Positions 8,529 to 14,381 of a DNA stretch of 34,146 nucleotides are shown in pieces. Below the pieces are notes generated by a model. It was not told the DNA's origin. It ran no database searches and was given only the letters and a program-made list of their open reading frames with translations. Source of the DNA: Candidatus Gastranaerophilales bacterium (lineage in GTDB: Bacteria; Cyanobacteriota; Vampirovibrionia; Gastranaerophilales; Gastranaerophilaceae); assembly GCA_947624325.1 (NCBI GenBank), contig CANQJT010000006.1, positions 1 to 34,146 of the forward strand, given 5' to 3'. The position numbers were made by a program, and so were the translations under genes. Each line of letters begins with the position of its first letter. Position 1 is the first letter of the stretch.

Positions 8529-9706
8529 TGATTTTCTTTAAATATATTTCAAATACAGAAATACGTTCTTACACTTTTTTGGGGCTTAACATATATTTTA
8601 AACAAAAAAAATATCCTGAAAAAAAAATATTTTTTAATGGTCTTATTAAAATAATAAAAAGATTTAACAACAGGACAATCACAAGTGCTAAGTATATAAA
8701 GCTATTTAATAAGACAATTTATAAAAAATTCAATACTTGTGATATTGACGTAGCATATTTATTTAATATACCTATAAAAATTACAAATTTAAAGGATTTT
8801 TACAAAAAACAAATTAATAAAACCATCAGTAAGGAGTATGACGATATATATGTTTTTTCATACAACAGCGGAGAAATATATGTTTTTTTAACATATTTTA
8901 TAGACGCTTATTTAAAAATCAATAAAAGCAAAAATCCTATAATTATTACAAGATATAAGTATCACAACGATTTAATTGAGATGATTTATCCGAAAATTCC
9001 GCATGTATATTTGAAAAATGCTCCTCGGCTAAAGAACCACTCTTTTGTTATAGGGCATCAGAGATTTTTTCAAATTTATGGTAGTGATTTTGAGTATGGA
9101 GAAATTAAGGAAAATAGAGTCAGTGAAAATCCTATACCATATTTTAATTTATGTAAAAATCACTTAAATATTCCTGATGATATGCTTTCTGTAAATCCTA
9201 TAAAGATTACGGAAAAAATGGAAAACAGTATGACGGAAAAAATATCAAAAATAAATCTCAACATGGATAATTTTATATTTATTTCTCCGGAAGCAAAATC
9301 TTATAAAATGCTTCCGCAAAAATTTTGGGATGAAATAATAGGATATTATAAAAATAAAGGGATAGACATATTTTTAAATATTAATGACCATAAGTTTAAA
9401 AGATTTGATAAATATTGTAAATCTATTGATTTAACATTTCCTGAAGCTTTTGCGTTAGCAAAGAAAGCTAAAAAAATTATAACTTTAAGAAGCGGGTTAT
9501 CGGAAATTCTTATGCAAACAGGTGTTGAACATTATATTATAAATACTAACGAATTTGGATATAAAACATTAAGGGTTGATAAACATTTACCGCTTTTTAA
9601 TATAAACACAAATCATGAATACTTAATTCCCGAGACTCAAACACAAGAGGAAATGGATAGAGTCAAGGAAATAATTTTGAATGATAAAATAGAAATTGGG
9701 CAATAA
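8528..9706 (+). CDS. Putative GT-B-fold glycosyltransferase
   Basis: A 392-residue protein with no signal peptide and a basic N-terminus. The C-terminal half has the layout of heptosyltransferase/GT9-like enzymes. FIFISPEAKSYKMLPQKFWD (about residues 252-271) corresponds to the phosphate-binding segment after the Rossmann start, and FPEAFALAKKAKKIITLRSG followed by LSEILMQTGVEH corresponds to the donor-binding helix region. The N-terminal half (YVFSYNSGEIYVFLTYFI) resembles an acceptor-binding domain. It would transfer a sugar or activated group made by the two preceding enzymes. It overlaps the HAD gene by one base (TAATG) and is the last gene of the operon. Lysine and isoleucine content is high. 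The family assignment is tentative and the substrate unknown. Confidence 0.55.
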   Translation: MIFFKYISNTEIRSYTFLGLNIYFKQKKYPEKKIFFNGLIKIIKRFNNRTITSAKYIKLFNKTIYKKFNTCDIDVAYLFNIPIKITNLKDFYKKQINKTISKEYDDIYVFSYNSGEIYVFLTYFIDAYLKINKSKNPIIITRYKYHNDLIEMIYPKIPHVYLKNAPRLKNHSFVIGHQRFFQIYGSDFEYGEIKENRVSENPIPYFNLCKNHLNIPDDMLSVNPIKITEKMENSMTEKISKINLNMDNFIFISPEAKSYKMLPQKFWDEIIGYYKNKGIDIFLNINDHKFKRFDKYCKSIDLTFPEAFALAKKAKKIITLRSGLSEILMQTGVEHYIINTNEFGYKTLRVDKHLPLFNINTNHEYLIPETQTQEEMDRVKEIILNDKIEIGQ

Positions 9707-9730
9707 TTAAATAAAAAATAAATAAAAGGC

Positions 9731-9759
9731 TTGACTCTAAATTATGCTTTAGATAAACT
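9731..9759 (+). promoter_or_regulatory. Promoter of tRNA-Glu
   Basis: TTGACT (9731-9736), a 17-base spacer and TAAACT (9754-9759). The predicted start of transcription is about nine bases before the mature tRNA 5' end. Confidence 0.6.
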
Positions 9760-9774
9760 ATAAATTGTTGATAA

Positions 9775-9850
9775 GGTCCCATCGTCTAGAGGCCTAGGAC
9801 ACATCCCTTTCACGGATGCGACAGGGGTTCAAATCCCCTTGGGACTACCA
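9775..9850 (+). tRNA. tRNA-Glu (UUC)
   Basis: The acceptor stem GGTCCCA pairs with TGGGACT. The D arm is GTCTAGAGGCCTAGGAC, the anticodon stem-loop is CATCC-CTTTCAC-GGATG with anticodon TTC, and the T arm is GGGGTTCAAATCCCC. The 3' CCA is encoded. The T loop reads TTCAAAT. Confidence 0.95.
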
Positions 9851-9879
9851 TTTTTTGAGCCTTTAATGGCTCTTTTTTT
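9851..9879 (+). terminator. Intrinsic terminator after tRNA-Glu
   Basis: GAGCC (9857-9861) pairs with GGCTC (9868-9872) across a six-base loop, preceded by six T and followed by a run of seven T. It starts directly after the CCA end. Confidence 0.85.
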
Positions 9880-9932
9880 ATTGGAATATAATAATAATTT
9901 GAACCGATAATTGCAAGTCTTTTTGGTTTTTA

Positions 9933-9949
9933 ATGGGACTCTGCTTAGA
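9933..9949 (+). repeat. Left attachment site (attL) of element 1
   Basis: ATGGGACTCTGCTTAGA, identical over 17 bases to 13520-13536. Its first nine bases match the T-arm/acceptor junction of tRNA-Leu at 13677-13685. It marks the left end of element 1. Confidence 0.65.
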
Positions 9950-10094
9950 TCGTAAAGCTATTAATAGAATTAAAGATTATTATCATAATAAATTAAGTAT
10001 TAATAGTAAAATTGATATTGAATTTGTTGATGGAAAGATAAGTGGAGCTGATGCTAATACAACAGGAATAAATGGTTCATCATCAAAAATTTAA
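9933..10094 (+). CDS. Short ORF beginning inside attL, probably a gene remnant
   Basis: 53 codons from the ATG that lies in the attachment core (MGLCLDRKAINRIKDYYHN...). The codon use looks genuine (IDIEFVDGKISGADANTTGI), but no ribosome-binding site precedes it, and its 5' end coincides with the recombination site. It is probably the 3' portion of a gene cut by the left junction. I do not recognise a family. Confidence 0.35.
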   Translation: MGLCLDRKAINRIKDYYHNKLSINSKIDIEFVDGKISGADANTTGINGSSSKI

Positions 10095-10101
10095 ATATTA
10101 A

Positions 10102-10320
10102 TTAAGTACACTTGAAGCATTTGAAAAATATTTAACTCAATTATTACAAAATAGAATAACTGAACCAACAGCTATTATAGATTCTTTAAGAGAGTTTGTT
10201 CAACCATTAAGAATGGAAAGAGAAATTCTCAACAACTGTACTGATGATAGTAAAATAGGACAATTTGTAAGAAATTTAAAAGCTAATGGTAGTGTTGAAA
10301 GTTATAAAGTCCGTGATTAA
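10102..10320 (+). pseudogene. Decayed ORF fragment in element 1
   Basis: An open frame of about 72 codons without a start (LSTLEAFEKYLTQLLQNRIT, then DSLREFVQPLRMEREILNNC and GQFVRNLKANGSVESYKVRD). The composition is protein-like, and the first ATG comes only at codon 38. It lies in a different frame from the fragment just upstream, so the two may be pieces of one frameshifted gene. No family is recognised. The following 10321-10507 is AT-rich and holds nothing I can support. Confidence 0.4.
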
Positions 10321-10507
10321 TTTATCATCCCTTAATATCAACCTTTGTTAAATTGGCATTACTTCTATCCCAGAATTAATGTTTTGATATTTGATAAGTT
10401 TATTTTTATAAGTTTATAAAATTGTAGATTTATAAAAGTAAATTTGTATATTTTTATTTTAAAATTGTTCTAATAAATATACCCAGAGTACTTATATTAG
10501 TACAAAA

Positions 10508-10711
10508 CTAAAATAATATGGTGGACTTAAAAATGGTTAACTCCAATTCCATAAGATGATGTTTGATGATTTGCTCCATAACCATAGGAAGAAGAACTAC
10601 CACGACTACTATATGAATTATTATAAAAATAAGGATCACTGTTCCTGATTGTCCTGTATAAGGATTTGTATTATCTACGGTAGAATAGTTATTATATAAC
10701 ATTTTATCCAA
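10508..10711 (-). pseudogene. Small Ser/Tyr/Gly-rich protein, apparently frameshifted
   Basis: The frame opens MDKMLYNNYSTVDNTNPYTG then runs into an improbable Ile/Val/Leu tail. Shifting frame at about 10640-10650 gives SDPYFYNNSYSSRGSSSSYG followed by YGANHQTSSYGIGVNHF and a stop. This continues the polar Tyr/Asn/Ser/Gly composition of the N-terminus. One missing base (a GGAAC run read as GGAAAC) would join them, so the intact ancestor was probably a low-complexity protein of about 65 residues. No homologue is recognised. The 11-bp phased repeats lie just upstream of its start. Confidence 0.4.
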
Positions 10712-10749
10712 ATAAAATAAGGTTTGATTTTAAGGTAAATACATAAATT

Positions 10750-10836
10750 TACGCAAAATCAACGCACTTTTTAGCCATTATTTACGCAAAACCGCAGGAC
10801 TTTTTACACAAAACTACACAAAATCCACACAACTTC
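10750..10836. repeat. Iteron-like 11-bp phased repeats
   Basis: The motif TACRCAAAA occurs at 10750 and 10783 (TACGCAAAA) and at 10805 and 10815 (TACACAAAA), with degenerate copies at 10761 (AACGCACTT), 10772 (TAGCCATTA) and 10826 (CACACAACT). Start-to-start distances are 11, 11, 11, 22, 10 and 11, so successive sites fall on one face of the helix. The period is not a multiple of three and no gene covers it. A replication-initiator, repressor or integrase-arm binding array would fit. Confidence 0.55.
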
Positions 10837-10863
10837 CTTTTTAATTTATATATTTTTATAATT

Positions 10864-10941
10864 TTATTTTATTTCTATTGCTTTAAAACCTAAGTAAATA
10901 AAACCAGCTATTGATAAAGTTACAAGTATAACAAAAATCAT
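10864..10941 (-). CDS. 25-residue membrane micropeptide
   Basis: Encodes MIFVILVTLSIAGFIYLGFK plus AIEIK: a single hydrophobic helix with a charged C-terminus. The ATG (10939-10941) overlaps the TGA of the upstream 80-residue membrane protein in the four-base ATGA pattern, so it is probably translated by coupling. It is too short for a usual gene cut-off. The role is unknown; it may be a partner of the neighbouring small membrane proteins. Confidence 0.5.
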   Translation of the reverse strand: MIFVILVTLSIAGFIYLGFKAIEIK

Positions 10942-11180
10942 AATTTTTCTAACTCCTTTATATTTTTAAACAATAATTGTAGCTTATTCATACAATTATA
11001 TATTATAAAAATCATAAATAAAATAAAAATAAAACCAACAGATATAAAACAATAATTTAATATTGTTTTGTTTTCGATACAAATTAAACCAATGACACCA
11101 CCAATTAATAAAGCAAGTATATTGATATATGTGTTTCTTAAAGTATATAAACTTTGTATTTGTAATTTTATCTCTTCCAT
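10938..11180 (-). CDS. Small membrane protein of element 1
   Basis: 80 residues with an amphipathic N-terminus (MEEIKLQIQSLYTLRNTYIN), two membrane helices (ILALLIGGVIGLICI and YCFISVGFIFILFMIFIIYN) and a basic/acidic tail (KLQLLFKNIKELEKL). It belongs to a minus-strand set of small element genes (82-, 79-, 80- and 25-residue products). No family is recognised. Superinfection exclusion is one speculative role for such membrane proteins in mobile elements. Confidence 0.55.
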   Translation of the reverse strand: MEEIKLQIQSLYTLRNTYINILALLIGGVIGLICIENKTILNYCFISVGFIFILFMIFIIYNCMNKLQLLFKNIKELEKL

Positions 11181-11222
11181 AAATTTATTATATCACAATT
11201 TAATTAAACATTTTATATTTTA

Positions 11223-11462
11223 TTAAAAGTGCATTCCAGAAGCTATTGCAGCACCCCAAACAAAACCAAAAGCAATTATTATATTTATTTTATATAGTTC
11301 CAATCCTCTAGTTTTACTAAATAAACACATTATATAAAAGAATAGCCACCAACCTATTATATAACTTAATTCTACTCCATTTTCAGTAAAGCATGTAATT
11401 TGAAATATTAATCCAATATAACTTAAAACTTGGTCTTGCATATATGTTTTAATATCATTCAT
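11223..11462 (-). CDS. Small membrane protein of element 1
   Basis: 79 residues with hydrophobic segments SYIGLIFQITCF, LSYIIGWWLFFYIMCLF and INIIIAFGFVWGAAIASGM, suggesting two or three membrane passes. It begins six bases after the stop of the repressor-like gene, in the same direction, so the two are probably cotranscribed. No family is recognised. Confidence 0.5.
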   Translation of the reverse strand: MNDIKTYMQDQVLSYIGLIFQITCFTENGVELSYIIGWWLFFYIMCLFSKTRGLELYKINIIIAFGFVWGAAIASGMHF

Positions 11463-11468
11463 AATAAC

Positions 11469-11717
11469 CTAACTCAATTCATAAATATAATTATCTTTTC
11501 TACGGATAAATTTAATATCATAGCCAATAGCTTGTAATAAGTTTTCTATTTCAACAAAAGAAATTGTATGCCGTTTTAATTTTCCTCTTATATTTTCATA
11601 ATTATAAGTGTTATTCAAAAATCGTTGATTATGAATTAATACAATTTTTCTTAATGAAATTCCATTATCTTTTAAAAATTGTAAAAAGAACCATTCAAAA
11701 TTACTATCAGTAGTCAT
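11469..11717 (-). CDS. Small repressor-like protein of element 1
   Basis: 82 residues. The segment FLKDNGISLRKIVLIHNQRF followed by NIRGKLKRHTISFVEIENLL and QAIGYDIKFIRRK has the helix pattern and the typical ending (LxxALGYxIKxIxxK) of small Cro/XRE-like phage repressors. It is transcribed away from the excisionase/integrase genes, across a region with repeated ACAGTTATT sites, as a lysogeny-type repressor would be. The helix-turn-helix call is from pattern only and is moderately uncertain. Confidence 0.45.
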   Translation of the reverse strand: MTTDSNFEWFFLQFLKDNGISLRKIVLIHNQRFLNNTYNYENIRGKLKRHTISFVEIENLLQAIGYDIKFIRRKDNYIYELS

Positions 11718-11733
11718 ATTTAATCCTTATGTA

Positions 11734-11813
11734 ACAGTTTCTTAATAAATTACAGTTATTTGTTAATATTTTAAATTAAGAGGCATTATATAAATATAAC
11801 AGTTATTTACTGT
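11734..11813. promoter_or_regulatory. Operator-like repeats between divergent element genes
   Basis: ACAGTT occurs at 11734 (ACAGTTT), 11752 (ACAGTTATT) and 11799 (ACAGTTATT). The last copy forms an inverted repeat, ACAGT-tattt-ACTGT (11799-11813). These sites lie just upstream of the repressor-like gene and before the rightward genes, the expected position for its operators. Confidence 0.5.
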
Positions 11814-11883
11814 AATTTATTTCAAAATCTTAATATAAATTGAATTAAAAGTAAATACATTAATTAAATGGAAGGGGCAAATT

Positions 11884-11973
11884 ATGAACTTAACATTAAA
11901 CAAACAAAAACTATTATTTTTATTTGTAGCTTTAGAACTTGTCTTTAAATATAGTAAAGACTTTAAAGAATAG
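11884..11973 (+). CDS. 29-residue small ORF of element 1
   Basis: Encodes MNLTLNKQKLLFLFVALELV plus FKYSKDFKE. A good ribosome-binding site (GGAAGGGG) lies eight bases upstream, the first strong one after the divergent operator region. It has one hydrophobic helix. It could be a genuine small membrane peptide or the decayed start of a larger early gene. No family is recognised. Confidence 0.4.
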   Translation: MNLTLNKQKLLFLFVALELVFKYSKDFKE

Positions 11974-12020
11974 AAGCGCTTTAACCTAATAAATATCAAA
12001 GATTAATTTGAATAGCAAAA

Positions 12021-12170
12021 GTGTTACAAGAGGGAGCAAGCAGATATGCTCCAAACAATTGGCGGTTAATTCCGCAAGAGGAGCATATTAACCACGCATT
12101 ATGCAGACTTATGATGGCTTATGCCACACAATGCAGTCCTAATTTAGAAGATAAAGAAGAAAAAAAATGA
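12021..12170 (+). pseudogene. Truncated DUF5664-like phage nucleotide-metabolism protein
   Basis: The frame reads VLQEGASRYAPNNWRLIPQE then EHINHALCRLMMAYATQ and ends in a charged tail. GAxxYxxxNWR followed by HxxHALxHLxAY is the signature of the phage DUF5664 family (dATP/dGTP diphosphohydrolase-like). A stop lies just upstream in frame, only a GTG is available as a start, and the C-terminal half of the family (HxxHAxCxxMF) is missing. It is probably a remnant and supports a phage origin for element 1. Confidence 0.45.
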
Positions 12171-12213
12171 AACCGAAAGTTAATAAAAGTTCATGAAGGG
12201 ATGTAAAAATTAA

Positions 12214-12408
12214 ATGTTTGGATTAATGACAATAAAGGAATTTTCAAAAGAAATAGGAAAAAGTGAAAGCACAATAAGAACATGGAAAAGACGAGGGGAA
12301 CTTCCCCCTTTTCTTTTCTTAAAGATAGGCGGTGATATTTTTATCAAAATAGAAAAGTTCAAAGAGCTTGTTCAAAATAATACATCAGGTATTTTAAAAG
12401 AGATATGA
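12214..12408 (+). CDS. Excisionase-like MerR/AlpA-type DNA-binding protein
   Basis: 64 residues. MTIKEFSKEIGKSESTIRTW followed by KRRGELPPFLFLKIGGDIFI is the winged-helix pattern of helix-turn-helix group 17 excisionases (helix-turn-helix, then RGELPP and a beta wing). It would bind att DNA and control the direction of integrase action, or act as an activator. The gene overlaps the integrase start by four bases (ATGA), so the two are coupled. The start could be the ATG at 12214 or the in-frame ATG at 12226; GAAGGG upstream is closer to the first. Confidence 0.75.
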   Translation: MFGLMTIKEFSKEIGKSESTIRTWKRRGELPPFLFLKIGGDIFIKIEKFKELVQNNTSGILKEI

Positions 12409-13403
12409 GTGTAAGTAAAAGAAAAAATAAATGGTATTGCAGATTTCAGATAAATGGTGAACGACATCATTATTTATGTGATGGAGCAATGAGCAAGCAA
12501 CAAGCCGAGCAAATCGAAGCATCATTAAAATTTAAGATAATGCAGCAGCAAAATGGTGTTCTTCCGAAAGAAGCTGAAAAATTAAAGTTAAGTACATTAT
12601 ATGAAGAATATACTAAGTATGCTCAATTAAATAAAAAAACTTGGAAAATAGATGTAAAAAGACTAGATATAATAAAACAATTTTGGAAAAATATTAAATA
12701 TGCTGAGGATATAAAGCCTAATCATATAGAAGAATTAAAAAAGGCTTTATTAGCAAGAAATTTAACAAAAACAACTGTAAATCGCTATTTAGAAATATTA
12801 TCAAAAATGTTTAATGTGGGTATTGATAATGATTGGTTAATAAAAAACCCTATTAAAAAGAAAACAAAATTTCCAATTAAAAATTACCAAATTAGATATT
12901 TAAGAGATGATGAAGAACAACAATTATATAAATATAGTTCACAAGTTTTAAGAGATATAATTTTTGTAGATTTGAATACAGGTTTACGGGAAGCAAATAT
13001 TCGATTGTTACAAGGTAAAAATATTAACTTAGAATTTAAAATATTTGAATTAACAGAAAATAAAAGTAATAAGCATTTAAAAATACCTATGAATACTAAA
13101 ATGTATAATTTCTTCAAAGATAAAGTATATGAACCGGATGAGTATATTTTTATTAATCCAAGAACTAATAAACCTTATACATATACAGGATTAAATGATG
13201 AATGGACTAGAACAAAAAAATTAGCAAAAATAGAAAACTTTAGATTTCACGATTTAAGGCATACTTTTGGTACAAGGTTAGCTAAGAAAGGTGTACCTGT
13301 AAATATTATAAAAGAGTTATTAGGACATTCTGATATAAGCACTACAATGAGATATTTACATTTTGCACAAGAGCAATTAGTGAATGCAGTAGAACAATTA
13401 TAA
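12405..13403 (+). CDS. Tyrosine recombinase / phage-type integrase
   Basis: A 332-residue integrase. Residues 1-55 are an arm-binding domain (SVSKRKNKWYCRFQINGERH), residues 60-150 a SAM-like core-binding domain, and the rest the catalytic domain. Catalytic residues are visible: Arg in LNTGLREANI, His-x2-Arg in FHDLRHTFGTRLAKKG, His in LLGHSDISTTMRYLHF, and the nucleophile Tyr in MRYLH. It should catalyse integration and excision at the 3' end of tRNA-Leu(CAG), whose sequence bounds the element 120 bases downstream. It looks intact, with no frameshift, so the element may still be able to move. Confidence 0.95.
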   Translation: MSVSKRKNKWYCRFQINGERHHYLCDGAMSKQQAEQIEASLKFKIMQQQNGVLPKEAEKLKLSTLYEEYTKYAQLNKKTWKIDVKRLDIIKQFWKNIKYAEDIKPNHIEELKKALLARNLTKTTVNRYLEILSKMFNVGIDNDWLIKNPIKKKTKFPIKNYQIRYLRDDEEQQLYKYSSQVLRDIIFVDLNTGLREANIRLLQGKNINLEFKIFELTENKSNKHLKIPMNTKMYNFFKDKVYEPDEYIFINPRTNKPYTYTGLNDEWTRTKKLAKIENFRFHDLRHTFGTRLAKKGVPVNIIKELLGHSDISTTMRYLHFAQEQLVNAVEQL

Positions 13404-13442
13404 TTTAATTCACAGACTTAGTATTTAATTCAAAATCAAAAA

Positions 13443-13461
13443 TGGACACAGAGTGGACACA
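13443..13461 (+). repeat. Possible integrase arm-type direct repeat
   Basis: TGGACACA occurs at 13443-13450 and 13454-13461, an 11-base spacing, between the integrase stop and the right attachment site. Its position fits arm-type integrase binding sites. This is inferred from position and repetition only. Confidence 0.35.
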
Positions 13462-13500
13462 AGAGAAAGTCAAAACCGGTGAAATTGGTATAAATAAAGA

Positions 13501-13536
13501 GAAAAAGAAACTGTCGAAGATGGGACTCTGCTTAGA
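13501..13536 (+). repeat. Junction attachment site between element 1 and the mini-element
   Basis: Bases 13501-13528 are identical over 28 bases to 13658-13685, the 3' end of tRNA-Leu and its trailer. Bases 13520-13536 are identical over 17 bases to the left end at 9933-9949. The site thus combines the right end of one element with the left end of the next, as expected for tandem insertions at one attachment site. Confidence 0.75.
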
Positions 13537-13685
13537 CCGTTGGCGAGTATGTGAAATACGAGCCTTACGGGATAAGTATGCGTAGCTGTACCCTATTGTT
13601 TGCGAATATTTTTGAGCAAACAATACGGTGAGAGTCCTCTCTTTAAAAAACCTTACAGAAAAAGAAACTGTCGAAGATGGGACTC
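13520..13685. mobile_element. 157-bp mini-element in tandem with element 1
   Basis: Its left end matches that of element 1 (ATGGGACTCTGCTTAGA, then a shared CGT one base later), and its right end carries the same 28-base tRNA-3'-end repeat. It has no gene. It can fold: GGACTCT near 13523 pairs with AGAGTCC near 13632, and inside this ATTGTTTGC pairs with GCAAACAAT. It is either an internally deleted relic of an earlier element or a non-autonomous element mobilised by the neighbouring integrase. Confidence 0.6.
13658..13685 (+). repeat. Attachment site within intact tRNA-Leu
   Basis: The 28-base copy that contains the 3' acceptor strand and T-arm edge of the functional tRNA-Leu (minus strand). 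The core ATGGGACTC is at 13677-13685. Both elements to the left restore this sequence, so the tRNA stays intact after integration. Confidence 0.7.
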
Positions 13686-13750
13686 GAACCCACAAGGCTT
13701 GCACCACATGAACCTGAATCATGCGCGTCTACCAATTTCGCCACTTCGAC
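13669..13750 (-). tRNA. tRNA-Leu (CAG)
   Basis: On the minus strand the acceptor GTCGAAG pairs with CTTCGAC, with discriminator A at 13669. The D arm is GGCGAAATTGGTAGACGC. The anticodon stem-loop CATGA-TTCAGGT-TCATG gives anticodon CAG. A type II variable arm is present and the T arm is TGGGTTCGAGTCCCA. CCA is not encoded, in contrast to tRNA-Glu in this window. Its 3' end is the integration target of the two elements; its 5' end is repeated twice upstream. Confidence 0.92.
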
Positions 13751-14000
13751 ATAGTTTCCAAGTATTCAATTGTCAGATTAACTCAACCGTCTGTGGCTCA
13801 TGGTTTTCTCTTCGTTCAAACCCCTCTCCTCGAACGATTATCAATCGTTCTCGTCGGCAGAGTGCCACTTCGACATAGTTTCCAAGTATTCAATTGTCAG
13901 ATTAACTCAACCGTCTGTGGCTCATGGTTTTCACTTCGTTCAAACCCCTCTCCTCGAAAGGTACACTGTACCTTCCTCGTCGGCAGAGTGCCACTTCGAC
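13740..14000 (-). repeat. Two tandem structured repeats sharing the tRNA-Leu 5' end
   Basis: Unit 1 is 13740-13863 and unit 2 is 13864-13989; each begins GCCACTTCGAC, and a third partial copy of that motif is at 13990-14000. Read on the minus strand, each unit starts with the first 11 bases of tRNA-Leu and then contains three hairpins: GGCA-ctc-TGCC, a variable hairpin, and GGTTT...AAACC. The units are nearly identical except in the variable hairpin: AACGAT/ATCGTT in unit 1 (13833-13849) and AAGGTAC/GTACCTT in unit 2 (13958-13974). Sequence changes while pairing is kept. No genuine gene covers the repeats. Confidence 0.75.
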
Positions 14001-14014
14001 ATAAAATAATTTTA

Positions 14015-14241
14015 TCACAAAATAATTTTTAAAATATTACCCTTTAACCAAATATTCCCCGTCTTTAATGCGAACCGCAAAACCGGTTCATTATTTGGAA
14101 GGTTACATTCGCTCGGCTCGGAGGCTTCAACTATGGGCGAAATATCTGCTGTAACATCTTGCGCTATTGTTTTATGAACTTTACATCCCACCGCAAACCC
14201 TATTAAACAAATAATTACAAAAAATAAAAAAATTTCTTCAT
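14015..14241 (-). pseudogene. Small lipoprotein-like gene broken at a T7 tract
   Basis: The ATG at 14241 has a well-placed TAGGAG ribosome-binding site and is followed by AAG AAA and seven T (14226-14232). As read, it stops after eight codons. With one extra T it would read MKKFFLFFVIICLIGFAVGC, a typical lipoprotein signal with lipobox Cys, then KVHKTIAQDVTADISPIVEA and on to the stop at 14015, 75 residues in all. The alternative ATG at 14272 lies inside the -10 element, upstream of the predicted transcription start, so it is unlikely. The gene is therefore a frameshift mutant, a slipping locus, or dependent on transcriptional slippage. Function unknown. Confidence 0.45.
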
Positions 14242-14270
14242 CAAAAACTCCTAATCTTAAGTGCTTAATC

Positions 14271-14279
14271 ATTATACCA
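14271..14279 (-). promoter_or_regulatory. Extended -10 promoter of the lipoprotein-like gene
   Basis: TGGTATAAT on the minus strand (TATAAT at 14276-14271). The predicted start near 14264 gives a leader containing the TAGGAG site and the ATG at 14241. No good -35 is present. Confidence 0.5.
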
Positions 14280-14381
14280 CTTTTACCCTCTTTTTTCCCC
14301 TCCCAAGGCACATTTGGGTAAAAACAGGAATGTAACAAAATATTCACAAATGTGTTTAAAATATTTTAAAAACGGGAATAG

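Larger units (their letters stand above)
9933..13528 (+). mobile_element. Integrative element 1 at tRNA-Leu(CAG)
   Basis: A 3.6-kb element bounded by ATGGGACTCTGCTTAGA at 9933-9949 and again at 13520-13536; ATGGGACTC is the putative crossover core. Inside are a tyrosine integrase near the right end, an excisionase-like gene overlapping it, a divergent repressor-like gene with operator-like sites, small membrane proteins and decayed phage-like ORFs. The right end repeats the 3' end of tRNA-Leu plus its trailer (13501-13528), as expected for integration into a tRNA 3' end. No capsid, portal or conjugation genes are visible, so it is a satellite or a heavily deleted prophage/island. Boundaries are inferred from the repeats. 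Confidence 0.75.

Noticed and set aside
10750-10836. A CRISPR-like repeat array
   Set aside because: The period is 11 bases with no unique spacers, and no cas genes are present.
13520-13660. A group I intron, as found in cyanobacterial tRNA-Leu(UAA)
   Set aside because: GAGAGTCC near 13630 resembles the S core element, but no P, Q or R elements could be read. The sequence lies outside the tRNA, the tRNA here has anticodon CAG and is uninterrupted, and the ends are attachment sites.
13405-14032. Several overlapping ORFs of 69-105 codons across the tRNA-Leu region
   Set aside because: They run through the tRNA and the tandem structured repeats, repeat their own sequence with the repeat period, and have no ribosome-binding sites.
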